This document shows positions 7,572-13,259 of a stretch of DNA of 13,259 bases, one piece after another. The notes under the pieces are model-generated. The model was not told the DNA's origin, searched no databases, and worked only from the letters and a program-made list of their open reading frames with translations. This DNA is from JANYHY01 sp043784605 (GTDB lineage Bacteria > Myxococcota_A > Polyangia > Polyangiales > Polyangiaceae). Within the stretch, counting starts at the first letter, position 1. Each line of letters opens with the position of its first letter. Made by a program: the position numbers and the translations under genes. Where the stretch lies: assembly GCA_043784605.1 (NCBI GenBank), contig JAYVYD010000081.1, positions 1 to 13,259 on the forward strand, written 5' to 3'.

Positions 7572-9424
7572 CAGTTGGGTGTGGGCGGAATGACGACCGT
7601 GTTGATGGGCTGCACGTTCATGCCGCCTGGATACGAGTACGAGACGTTCGCGGTGAACGAGCCCGTCTTCGGCGTGCCCCAACCCCAGACGCCGACGCCG
7701 AAGGGGGCCGCGCTCGTGAGCTCGTGGCGCCCGTTGGAGCACTTGCCCACGGGCTGGAAGTCACCGGTGGAGAGGTCCGGGCGCGTGAACTCGTACTCGC
7801 CCACTTTCGTCCATCCCTTGAGGACTCCGGCGCAGTCGAGCGTCACGTCTTGGAACATATCGTTCTGATCCTTGCGCCGGATGATCACGAGGTTCGTCTC
7901 CGGGTACGACGGGTCCGTCATGATCACGTAGCTGTTCAAGTACTGTTGCGGCGGGACGATGACCGAGAAGTCCGGGTCGCCGTAGCCGCTCTGGTCCGCG
8001 AGCATCGACCAGCTGGATCCGCTCATGTAGTCGAAGAACTCGTAGGGGTGCTGGTCGTCTTGGCTCTTCACCACGAACGGAGTGTTCGTGACGAACTCGA
8101 CCATCTGACCTCGCTTCAGCGTCTTCGGAGCGCCCGGGATTTGCGGTGTGTACGTGAGCGTGGTGCCGTCCACCGCGCCGACCAAGCGCCAAATTGTTGG
8201 GTCGTTGGGGCTCGTCCGCCCGCGATACATGACGCCGACGTACTCGCTGCCGAGGGCGCGCACCGGCGGGATCATCTGCTCGCCGTGATCGCAGTAGGAC
8301 GTTCCCTGCGGCATGTTCATGCAGGGATTGCCCGCCATCAGTCCGATCGGTTTGTTGGATTGAAGGACGCTGCCGACGAGATCCGCATTCTGGATGAACT
8401 GCGCTTGCTCACCCTTCTTGAGGTTGAACTTGACCTGCGTGTTGGCCGCGCCAGACGGCAGACCGTTCCCGCCGACCAGCGCGACGGACGGGAGCATGGT
8501 GACGGTGGTGCCGTCTTCTGCTGCGATGATGTTGATGGACGGACCACTGACCGTGTAGGGCGACGCGGTGTTCGCGATGTAGTTCGTGTCCCACGAGCTC
8601 ACAGGCAAGAGCAGCGACGCGCCCGTGACCGCCGCGTTGCCGCCGCCGTAGGGGTTCATCTCGTATGCGACGACGGGTACATCCGTGGTGACGTGGAACG
8701 AGTGACCGATGCCTGTACCTTGCAACATCGCGTTCGCGCCGAGCGCGGTGGGCTTGGGGCACTGGGGGTTCGCCCCCGTCAGGCCCGCGAGGAACAAGAT
8801 GGCGACCTGTCCCGGAGGCAGACCCGCCTGGGGATTGTAAGGGCTGTACGTGATGGATGGACCGAACCCGACCGGAGTCCACGTGAAGCTCTGCACGTTG
8901 GCGATGGTTTGGCCGTTGAAGTCGACGCCGATCTTCACCGGCGTGTTCCACGTGTTGGCGACGAACGCGACGAAGCAGACGGACGGTCCGCTGTATTGGT
9001 CCATCTGAGTCGCGTAATACTCGCAGCCGATCGACTGCTTGTTGTTCACGGCGGCTTGGCATGCGTTGGTGCAGGTCCCCGTCGAGATGTCGCAGCCGTT
9101 CGAGCCCATGCAGGTCTGTGTGACGACGCCGTTGCAGTCCGTCACACTGTGCAGATCGCTCGAGCACTTCGACGCGCACGTGCTGCCCTCTTTGCCGCCT
9201 TCGCCGCCGGGCAGGATCGGCGCCTCGTCGTTGTTGCCGCCGTCGTTCGCGTCGAGGTCACCCGAGTCGTCGCAGAATAGACTCGCGCCGCCGCATGTTC
9301 CGTTGCTCGCCGCGCAACCCCCCGCGCCGCTACCGAACAAAGCCGCGAGCCCTGCGGCTGCGAGCCCGAGACCCCAACCGAGACCCCAGCGAGAGAGTCG
9401 AGCTGTCCTGCTTCTTGCGAACAT
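7571..9424 (-). CDS. IgGFc-binding-domain lipoprotein
   Basis: The start is ATG 9424, five bases after a GGAGG Shine-Dalgarno; a TTG four codons upstream is open too but would place this sequence inside the coding region. The 617-aa product has an Arg-rich N-terminus, a hydrophobic segment (about 14-32) and AGGC with Cys37, a tolerable but not ideal lipobox. An acidic Gly/Asp linker (52-82) and a Cys-rich patch (83-134) follow. From about 145 to 600 the sequence resembles the IgGFc-binding protein N-terminal domain found in many myxobacterial secreted proteins: VPVVAYEMNPYGGGNAAVTGASLLLP (spanning 249-274, note the ASLLLP signature), EDGTTVTM (303-310), and DHGEQMIPPVRALGSEYVGV (379-398). The family name comes from a mucin-like animal protein; binding of IgG here is not implied. 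The role is probably adhesive or surface-exposed. It is the first gene of the minus-strand cluster and is coupled to the Stig1-repeat gene. Confidence 0.85.
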   Translation of the reverse strand: MFARSRTARLSRWGLGWGLGLAAAGLAALFGSGAGGCAASNGTCGGASLFCDDSGDLDANDGGNNDEAPILPGGEGGKEGSTCASKCSSDLHSVTDCNGVVTQTCMGSNGCDISTGTCTNACQAAVNNKQSIGCEYYATQMDQYSGPSVCFVAFVANTWNTPVKIGVDFNGQTIANVQSFTWTPVGFGPSITYSPYNPQAGLPPGQVAILFLAGLTGANPQCPKPTALGANAMLQGTGIGHSFHVTTDVPVVAYEMNPYGGGNAAVTGASLLLPVSSWDTNYIANTASPYTVSGPSINIIAAEDGTTVTMLPSVALVGGNGLPSGAANTQVKFNLKKGEQAQFIQNADLVGSVLQSNKPIGLMAGNPCMNMPQGTSYCDHGEQMIPPVRALGSEYVGVMYRGRTSPNDPTIWRLVGAVDGTTLTYTPQIPGAPKTLKRGQMVEFVTNTPFVVKSQDDQHPYEFFDYMSGSSWSMLADQSGYGDPDFSVIVPPQQYLNSYVIMTDPSYPETNLVIIRRKDQNDMFQDVTLDCAGVLKGWTKVGEYEFTRPDLSTGDFQPVGKCSNGRHELTSAAPFGVGVWGWGTPKTGSFTANVSYSYPGGMNVQPINTVVIPPTPN

Positions 9425-9439
9425 TGAGACCTCCAAAGG

Positions 9440-9454
9440 CGTGCGTGTCGCACG
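9440..9454. promoter_or_regulatory. Small perfect inverted repeat in the leader of the IgGFc-binding gene
   Basis: CGTGCG-TGT-CGCACG is a perfect 6-bp inverted repeat with a 3-nt centre, 15 bp upstream of the ATG at 9424. It could be an RNA hairpin in the leader or a regulator half-site pair. Only the repeat is seen; a role is inferred from position. Confidence 0.35.
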
Positions 9455-9497
9455 ACCACGAGTGAGTGGGTGGCTTACCAGCCCAATTAGCGAAAAA

Positions 9498-9527
9498 TTT
9501 ACACCAAGTTTCCCCTCGTGGCTTCAA
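9498..9527 (-). promoter_or_regulatory. Candidate sigma-70-type promoter for the lipoprotein/gcv cluster
   Basis: On the minus strand TTGAAG (9527-9522) and TGTAAA (9503-9498) are 18 bp apart, matching the TTGACA/TATAAT consensus at four of six positions each. It lies in the most AT-rich part of the 144-bp divergent gap. It would give a leader of about 65 nt containing the 9440-9454 repeat. Weak, sequence-only prediction. Confidence 0.3.
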
Positions 9528-9568
9528 TGATCTGGCTCGTTGCGCGAGTGCCGTTATGATTGTAGCCC

Positions 9569-10406
9569 GTGGGCTCGCGCTGGGATCGCACGACCAAGGC
9601 ATATCTCGAGGAGTGGCAGCCGCGCTTCGTGCCCTATCACCTCGACCTCGCGCGCGAGGTCGGGCTCCATGCGGGTGACCGTGTCGCGCTCATCGATGCA
9701 GGACCGGACGTGCTGCCGTTCGCACGCGCGGTGGCGCCCAACGGGCACTTGCACATGTACGAGCGTGAGCCCTCGCAGCAGCGCGCATGCGAAGCGAGCC
9801 TCGAGCGCGCAAGACCTGCACGGCCTAGCGACGTTCTCCGATGGCGATGCGTTGGGCTCCGACCTCGACGCGGTGGTGTGCGCGTTCGGTCTCCGGCACA
9901 AGGCCGATCGTCGCGCCGCGCTCGCGAAGTGGCGAGACGCTCTCGGCCCCAAAGGCAAGCTCGGCCTGATGATGTGGGGCCCCGCGCAGCCCGATGATCC
10001 GCAAGACTGGCTCGCCACGGCCGCACGGGAGATCGATCCGGCGCTCGATTTTGCGCGCGTTCGCATCGACACCGAACGAAACGCGCTCGCGTTCTTGATG
10101 GAGTCGGCCGGGGTCGCGCTCGTGCGGCACACGGTCGTGCAGCACAACGTCACGTTCCGCAGCGCGCTCCTGTTCGTGACGGCGCTCGTGGACGCGAGCG
10201 AATGGCGGGCCGAGTACTCGAAGCTCTCGCCAGCCGTCGCCGCGCGCATCACGGCGCGCGTGTGTGAGCTCGCCGGAGGCCCCGACGCTCCGGTGGTCTT
10301 CGATCCGGTCGCGACGATCGCGATCGCGGGATTGCCGGGCGCCGAGATCGAGCTCCCGCACAGGCCGAGCGTTCGAATCCCAGCGGCCGTACCGGTGAAG
10401 GTGTGA
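9569..10406 (+). pseudogene. Class I SAM-dependent methyltransferase, frameshifted
   Basis: GTG 9569 opens a frame (MGSRWDRTTKAYLEEW...) that reads sensibly to about 9815, including a degenerate SAM-binding motif I (VALIDAGPDVLPFARAV) and the acidic end of strand 2 (HMYEREP). From there that frame turns into Arg-rich nonsense. The frame one base later takes over with QDLHGLATFSDGD, DAVVCAFGLRHKADRRAAL and GPKGKLGLMMWGP, which correspond to motifs IV to VI of UbiE/Methyltransf_11-type enzymes, and continues to TGA 10404-10406. Dropping one base near 9807-9816 gives about 278 aa, a normal length. The substrate is unknown. There is no Shine-Dalgarno; a TATGAT at 9555-9560 would produce an almost leaderless message. 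It overlaps the next small gene (GTGA) and precedes metK, the SAM source. Either a decayed gene or sequence errors. Confidence 0.7.
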
Positions 10407-10725
10407 GCGTCGTCGATTGGAAAGCGGAGATCGTCAAGGACGCGCTCGAGGCCAACGCAGCGCTCACGCGCGTACGACCTCTCGACGACCCGAAGGCACT
10501 AGTACCTCGGCGCAGTGGTTGTGACTGTGATCACGCGGCGGCGGGGGGTCGCTGGCTTGGGGCGGACGGACAGGTTCGCCCTGCCGAGTTTCTCGCGCGG
10601 AAGCGCGTATTGCTCGATCCATCGAGCGCAGCCGTGGGTACGCGGCGCTCTACGATCCCGCGCGCCTCGTGTTGCACACGCGCGCAGGCCATGACGCACC
10701 CAAGAAGAAGCGGAAAAAGCGCTAG
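10403..10725 (+). pseudogene. Small unrecognised gene with several frame changes
   Basis: GTG 10403 overlaps the methyltransferase stop. Coding-like sequence runs MSVVDWKAEIVKDALEANAA to DDPKAL (about 10500). It appears to hop one base forward to read YLGAVVVTV (about 10502-10528), back to the first frame for DHAAAGGRWLGADGQV and FLARKRVLLDPSS, then to a third frame for RGYAALYDPARLVLHTRAGH and a Lys/Arg tail (KKKRKKR) with stop TAG 10723-10725. Joined, these make a coherent protein of about 107 aa; each chosen segment has higher G/C at third positions than the frame it replaces. I do not recognise a family. Without corrections the first frame runs on in phase into metK, which is accidental. 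The first hop pair rests on only about nine residues; the last shift is better supported. Confidence 0.5.
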
Positions 10726-10825
10726 CGCATCGCAGCGCCGAGGGCGGAACATGCCTTTTCGGTTCACTGGAAATGCGCTACATCGCTCCCTCGCCTCTCT
10801 AGGCCCCTCAGTTCAGGAGCGTTTC
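10726..10825 (+). promoter_or_regulatory. metK leader
   Basis: These 100 bp between the small gene's stop and metK carry an AGGAG Shine-Dalgarno at 10815-10819, six bases before the ATG. I looked for known SAM or SAH riboswitch cores and saw none I could support. A TTTTCG-N17-TACATC pair at 10756-10784 is a poor promoter match. Confidence 0.5.
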
Positions 10826-12052
10826 ATGTCGCGTTATCGTTTCACGTCCGAGTCCGTCACCGAAGGCCACCCGGACAAGCTCGGCGACGCCGTCTCGGAC
10901 TCGATCCTCGACGCCATCCTCGCGCAGGACCCGCGCGCCCGCGTCGCATGCGAGTCGCTCGCGAAGACCGGAATGGTCGTCGTGGCTGGCGAGATCACGA
11001 CCACCGCGGTCGTTGACTACGCAACCATCGTCCGAAGCACCGTCCGCGACATCGGCTACACGAACTCCGAGATGGGCTTCGACGCGACGACCTGCGCCGT
11101 ACTCACCGCCATCGAGAAGCAGAGCCCGGACATCTCGCAAGGCGTGACCGAAGGCGAGGGCATGTACAAGGACCAGGGCGCAGGCGACCAAGGCCTCATG
11201 TTCGGCTACGCGTGCGACGAGACCGACAACCTCATGCCGGCCCCGATCGACTACGCGCACGCGCTCGCGCGCCAGCTCGCTCAGGTCCGCAAGAACGGCA
11301 AAGCGGCCTTCTTGCGCCCCGACGGCAAGACGCAGGTCACCCTCGAGTACGAGAACGACCAGCCCGTTCGCGTGGACGCGATCGTCGTCTCGTCGCAGCA
11401 CTCGGAGGACGTGAAGTACAAGACGCTCCGCGAGGCCATCATGGAGCTCGTCATCGAGAAGGTGATCCCGAAGAAGCTCATCGACAAGCAGACCAAGTTC
11501 CACGTGAACCCCACGGGTCGCTTCGTCATCGGTGGACCGCAGGGCGACTGCGGCCTCACCGGTCGCAAGATCATCGTCGACACGTACGGCGGCATGGGCC
11601 GTCACGGCGGCGGCGCGTTCAGCGGCAAGGACCCTTCCAAGGTGGATCGCTCGGCCTGTTACTACGCGCGCTTCATCGCGAAGAACGTCGTCGCTGCCAA
11701 GCTCGCTCACCGCTGCGAAGTGCAGATCGCGTACGCGATCGGCGTGGCCCAGCCCGTCGGCGTCAACGTCAACACGTTCGGCACCGGCAAGGTCTCGGAC
11801 GAGCGCCTCGGCCAGTACATCGTCGAACACTTCGACATGCGCCCCAAGGCCCTCATCGAGGAGCTCAACCTGCTTCGCCCCATCTACAAGGCGACCGCCG
11901 CGTACGGTCACTTCGGCCGGAGCGAGTTCGCTTGGGAGAAGACCAACCGTGCGGCGAAGCTCGCCGACGATCTCCTCGGCGGCAAGGTGAAGTCGAACGG
12001 CCAGTCCAAGAAGGACAAGAAGAAGGGCAAGTCGGGTCACGCAGACGCGTGA
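10826..12052 (+). CDS. metK: S-adenosylmethionine synthetase (methionine adenosyltransferase)
   Basis: MetK makes S-adenosylmethionine from methionine and ATP, releasing pyrophosphate and phosphate; it is a cytoplasmic tetramer and the cell's methyl-donor source. Motifs: SVTEGHPDKLGDAVSD (10-25) with the ATP-binding His14/Pro15/Asp16, GAGDQGLMFGYACDET (118-133), GRFVIGGPQGDCGLTGRKII (231-250), YGGMGRHGGGAFSGKDPSKVD (254-274), and RSEFAWEK (365-372). The start ATG 10826 is fixed by AGGAG six bases upstream and by the family N-terminus; the 141-codon in-frame extension to 10403 belongs to the preceding broken gene. The length of 408 aa exceeds the usual about 385 because of a Lys-rich tail (about 387-402, SKKDKKKGK) after the conserved C-terminus; this tail is unlikely to be catalytic. 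It is followed directly by a strong terminator, so probably the last gene of its transcript. Confidence 0.97.
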   Translation: MSRYRFTSESVTEGHPDKLGDAVSDSILDAILAQDPRARVACESLAKTGMVVVAGEITTTAVVDYATIVRSTVRDIGYTNSEMGFDATTCAVLTAIEKQSPDISQGVTEGEGMYKDQGAGDQGLMFGYACDETDNLMPAPIDYAHALARQLAQVRKNGKAAFLRPDGKTQVTLEYENDQPVRVDAIVVSSQHSEDVKYKTLREAIMELVIEKVIPKKLIDKQTKFHVNPTGRFVIGGPQGDCGLTGRKIIVDTYGGMGRHGGGAFSGKDPSKVDRSACYYARFIAKNVVAAKLAHRCEVQIAYAIGVAQPVGVNVNTFGTGKVSDERLGQYIVEHFDMRPKALIEELNLLRPIYKATAAYGHFGRSEFAWEKTNRAAKLADDLLGGKVKSNGQSKKDKKKGKSGHADA

Positions 12053-12068
12053 GCTGAACTCGCTTCAA

Positions 12069-12108
12069 CGCGAAACGGCGAAGCTCGAGAGGGCTTCGCC
12101 GTTTTGCG
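12069..12108 (+). terminator. Rho-independent terminator of metK
   Basis: A 16-bp stem (12069-12084 with 12093-12108), all paired with one G-U at 12072/12105, closes an 8-nt loop (TCGAGAGG). It includes a perfect 12-bp core AAACGGCGAAGC / GCTTCGCCGTTT. It starts 17 bp after the metK stop and is followed by TT and a T-rich TGTG. It lies between convergent genes and may also act on the lysozyme transcript, though no U tract follows on that side. Confidence 0.85.
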
Positions 12109-12130
12109 TTTGTGCCGAGGGAGTTCTAGG

Positions 12131-13018
12131 TCACGGACACGAGTTCGCTGGCGGAGTCACGCCAGAGTCGAACGTCGGCTTAGGCGCTTGCACGCTCGCG
12201 TCGATGGGGGCGCTCGCGTCGCCGTGCGCACCGCCGTCGCTCACCGGAGGAGCGCCGCCATCGGTCGGTAGCGGCTGCGGACCCTTCGCAAAGTTGATCA
12301 GGTCTTGGAGTGTACCGTTGAAGTCGTTGCCGTCAGCGTTGCTGCCGATGCCCGCGTACGAGACGCTATCTGTGTACTGCCAGATCATCCACTCGTTCCA
12401 ACCGCTCGGCATCGTCGGGCACTTCGGCCCGTAGTTGGCGACCCAAAGCGGATACGCCGTGAAGCCCGCGCCCACGCTGCCGCTCATGAACGCCGCAGTG
12501 TAGATCATCGGCTTGCGGTTGATCTTGCCCTCGACGTAGTTGAGCCACTTCTTCATCGAGGCTTGGATCGCGGCGGGGCCGAGGTTGTCCGTGACCTCGA
12601 TGTCCATGACGGGCGGGAGGTCGTCCGAGGCAAGCCCACCCGCCTGTTTCAACATCGAGAACATCAAGTCCGCTTGCGCGATGGGGTCCTCCCCCGGATG
12701 GAAGAACTGGTAGGTGCCTCGGAGCACGCCGGCCTTTTTCATCCCCGGCCAGTTGGCCGCGAACTGGTTGTCCGGAAAGCCCGTGCCGTCGCTCACTCGC
12801 GCGATCGAAAATTCCACGCCGGCCCCCTTGGCCTTCTGCCAGTCCACGACGCCCTGATAGGTGGACACGTCGATGCCCTTGGTGACCGCGCCTTTCGCGC
12901 AGATCGAAAGCGCGGCGGCGCTGCTCGCGCACGTGTTGTCGGAGCTACTGCTGCAAGCGACTGAAGCGATGGAGGTCAAGGCGAGTGCGACGAGGGCAAT
13001 GCGCATACGCCGGTGCAT
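12131..13018 (-). CDS. GH25 (lysozyme-like) lipoprotein
   Basis: Members of glycoside hydrolase family 25 cut the beta-1,4 bond between N-acetylmuramic acid and N-acetylglucosamine in peptidoglycan. The start is taken as ATG 13018 (MHRRMRIALVALAL); ATG 13006 is possible, and the 55-codon upstream extension has no signal-like or coding character. The product is 295 aa. A signal peptide ends SVAC with Cys22 as the lipidation residue. GH25 features: GIDVSTYQGVVDW (48-60, Asp50), SIARVSDGTG (71-80), GTYQFFHPGEDPIAQADLMF (101-120), the catalytic DIE (Asp139, Glu141), KPMIYT (169-174), and WQYTDSVSYAGIG with a closing NDFNG (213-235). The last 50 residues are a Pro/Asp/Gly/Ala-rich low-complexity tail. 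Likely roles are predation, cell-wall remodelling or competition; which is not decidable here. It stands alone, convergent with metK. Confidence 0.9.
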   Translation of the reverse strand: MHRRMRIALVALALTSIASVACSSSSDNTCASSAAALSICAKGAVTKGIDVSTYQGVVDWQKAKGAGVEFSIARVSDGTGFPDNQFAANWPGMKKAGVLRGTYQFFHPGEDPIAQADLMFSMLKQAGGLASDDLPPVMDIEVTDNLGPAAIQASMKKWLNYVEGKINRKPMIYTAAFMSGSVGAGFTAYPLWVANYGPKCPTMPSGWNEWMIWQYTDSVSYAGIGSNADGNDFNGTLQDLINFAKGPQPLPTDGGAPPVSDGGAHGDASAPIDASVQAPKPTFDSGVTPPANSCP

Positions 13019-13259
13019 CGCACGCTTCGTGCCGTTTCGCGAACACGAGAAAACGCGTGAATCGTGAGGGATCGCGGCTTGTCCTCGAAGGCCATCGCGA
13101 GCCCGCTCGCGAACTATCGCGAGCGCTCGGGACTGACGCCGAGCGGTTAGATCGCTAACGACGCAATTAGTCGGGATCGCCAACGCGGCTGAAATCAGCC
13201 TCGGCCAGAGTCCTTTACATCTGGCCTGGTCCTTGCGCTGTCCAGGTCGGCCGGGGGGG
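13019..13259. other. Palindrome-rich non-coding stretch upstream of the lysozyme gene
   Basis: No convincing gene is seen in these 241 bp. TCGCGA occurs at 13037, 13095, 13107 and 13117. The middle two form the perfect inverted repeat TCGCGAGC-CC-GCTCGCGA (13095-13112), and CGAGCGCTCG follows at 13120-13129. Further palindromes are GGCTGA-AA-TCAGCC (13187-13200) and GGCCAG-N12-CTGGCC (13203-13226). The AT-richer stretch at 13147-13170 may hold the lysozyme promoter. The window ends in a G7 run (13253-13259). Confidence 0.6.

Noticed and set aside
7572..7742. N-terminal extension of the Stig1-repeat lipoprotein to 7742
   Set aside because: It lies within the coding sequence of the upstream gene, is Arg/His-rich, and would bury the signal peptide; ATG 7571 gives signal peptide plus lipobox.
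7724..9280. 518-codon plus-strand ORF opposite the IgGFc-binding gene
   Set aside because: Arg/Val/Asp-rich antisense shadow with no domain, while the minus strand has a lipoprotein signal, Shine-Dalgarno and a recognisable domain.
9533..9560. Sigma-54-type promoter before the methyltransferase (TGGCTCGTTGC)
   Set aside because: The GG and GC elements are too close for the -24/-12 spacing.
10726..10825. SAM or SAH riboswitch before metK
   Set aside because: No known riboswitch core or supporting pairing could be identified by eye; a covariance-model search (Infernal/Rfam) would decide.
10808..12040. 410-codon minus-strand ORF opposite metK
   Set aside because: Antisense shadow; the plus strand is unambiguous MetK.
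13019..13183. N-terminal extension of the GH25 lipoprotein to 13183
   Set aside because: Would put 55 non-coding-like residues ahead of the signal peptide.

Overview
The window looks like chromosomal DNA from a myxobacterium, most likely of the Polyangia (Sorangium/Labilithrix/Sandaracinus-like) type. The clues are very high GC with strong G/C bias at third codon positions, GTG starts on several genes, and a concentration of large cysteine-rich, glycine-rich or Pro/Asp-rich secreted lipoproteins of kinds well known from that group (Stig1-like repeats, an IgGFc-binding domain, and a glycine-linked TPR/beta-barrel protein). This is inference from protein style; there is no rRNA marker in the window.

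Layout. 1-1761 (+) is the 3' part of an exported outer-membrane beta-barrel protein whose start lies before the window. A strong hairpin at 1789-1844 separates it from a convergent pyruvate kinase gene (1801/1869-3282, -) that carries a one-base frameshift near its 3' end. Divergent from pyk is lysA, diaminopimelate decarboxylase (3355-4620, +). The gap between lysA and the next, convergent gene is bracketed by a long imperfect inverted repeat (4617-4756). From 9424 down to 4777 the minus strand carries four close-packed genes: an IgGFc-binding-domain lipoprotein, a Stig1-repeat lipoprotein (TGATG overlap), then gcvT and gcvH of the glycine cleavage system (9 bp apart). gcvP is not in the window. 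Divergent from this cluster, 9569-10725 (+) holds a class I methyltransferase gene and a small unrecognised gene, both broken by several frame changes. metK, S-adenosylmethionine synthetase (10826-12052, +), follows with its own Shine-Dalgarno and a textbook terminator (12069-12108). The last gene is a convergent GH25 lysozyme-like lipoprotein (12131-13018, -), preceded by a 241-bp palindrome-rich non-coding stretch ending in a G7 run.

How they fit. The housekeeping genes cover glycolysis (pyk), lysine/peptidoglycan precursor synthesis (lysA), one-carbon metabolism (gcvT, gcvH) and methyl-donor supply (metK). They are interleaved with envelope and surface proteins. A methyltransferase beside metK is thematically sensible, but its frame is broken here. 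I did not find a clearly new multi-gene system. The items most worth checking are the cluster of reading-frame breaks (one in pyk, about four in 9.8-10.65 kb), the 140-bp inverted-repeat element after lysA, the uncharacterised C-terminal domain of the Stig1-repeat lipoprotein, and the TCGCGA palindrome cluster upstream of the lysozyme gene.
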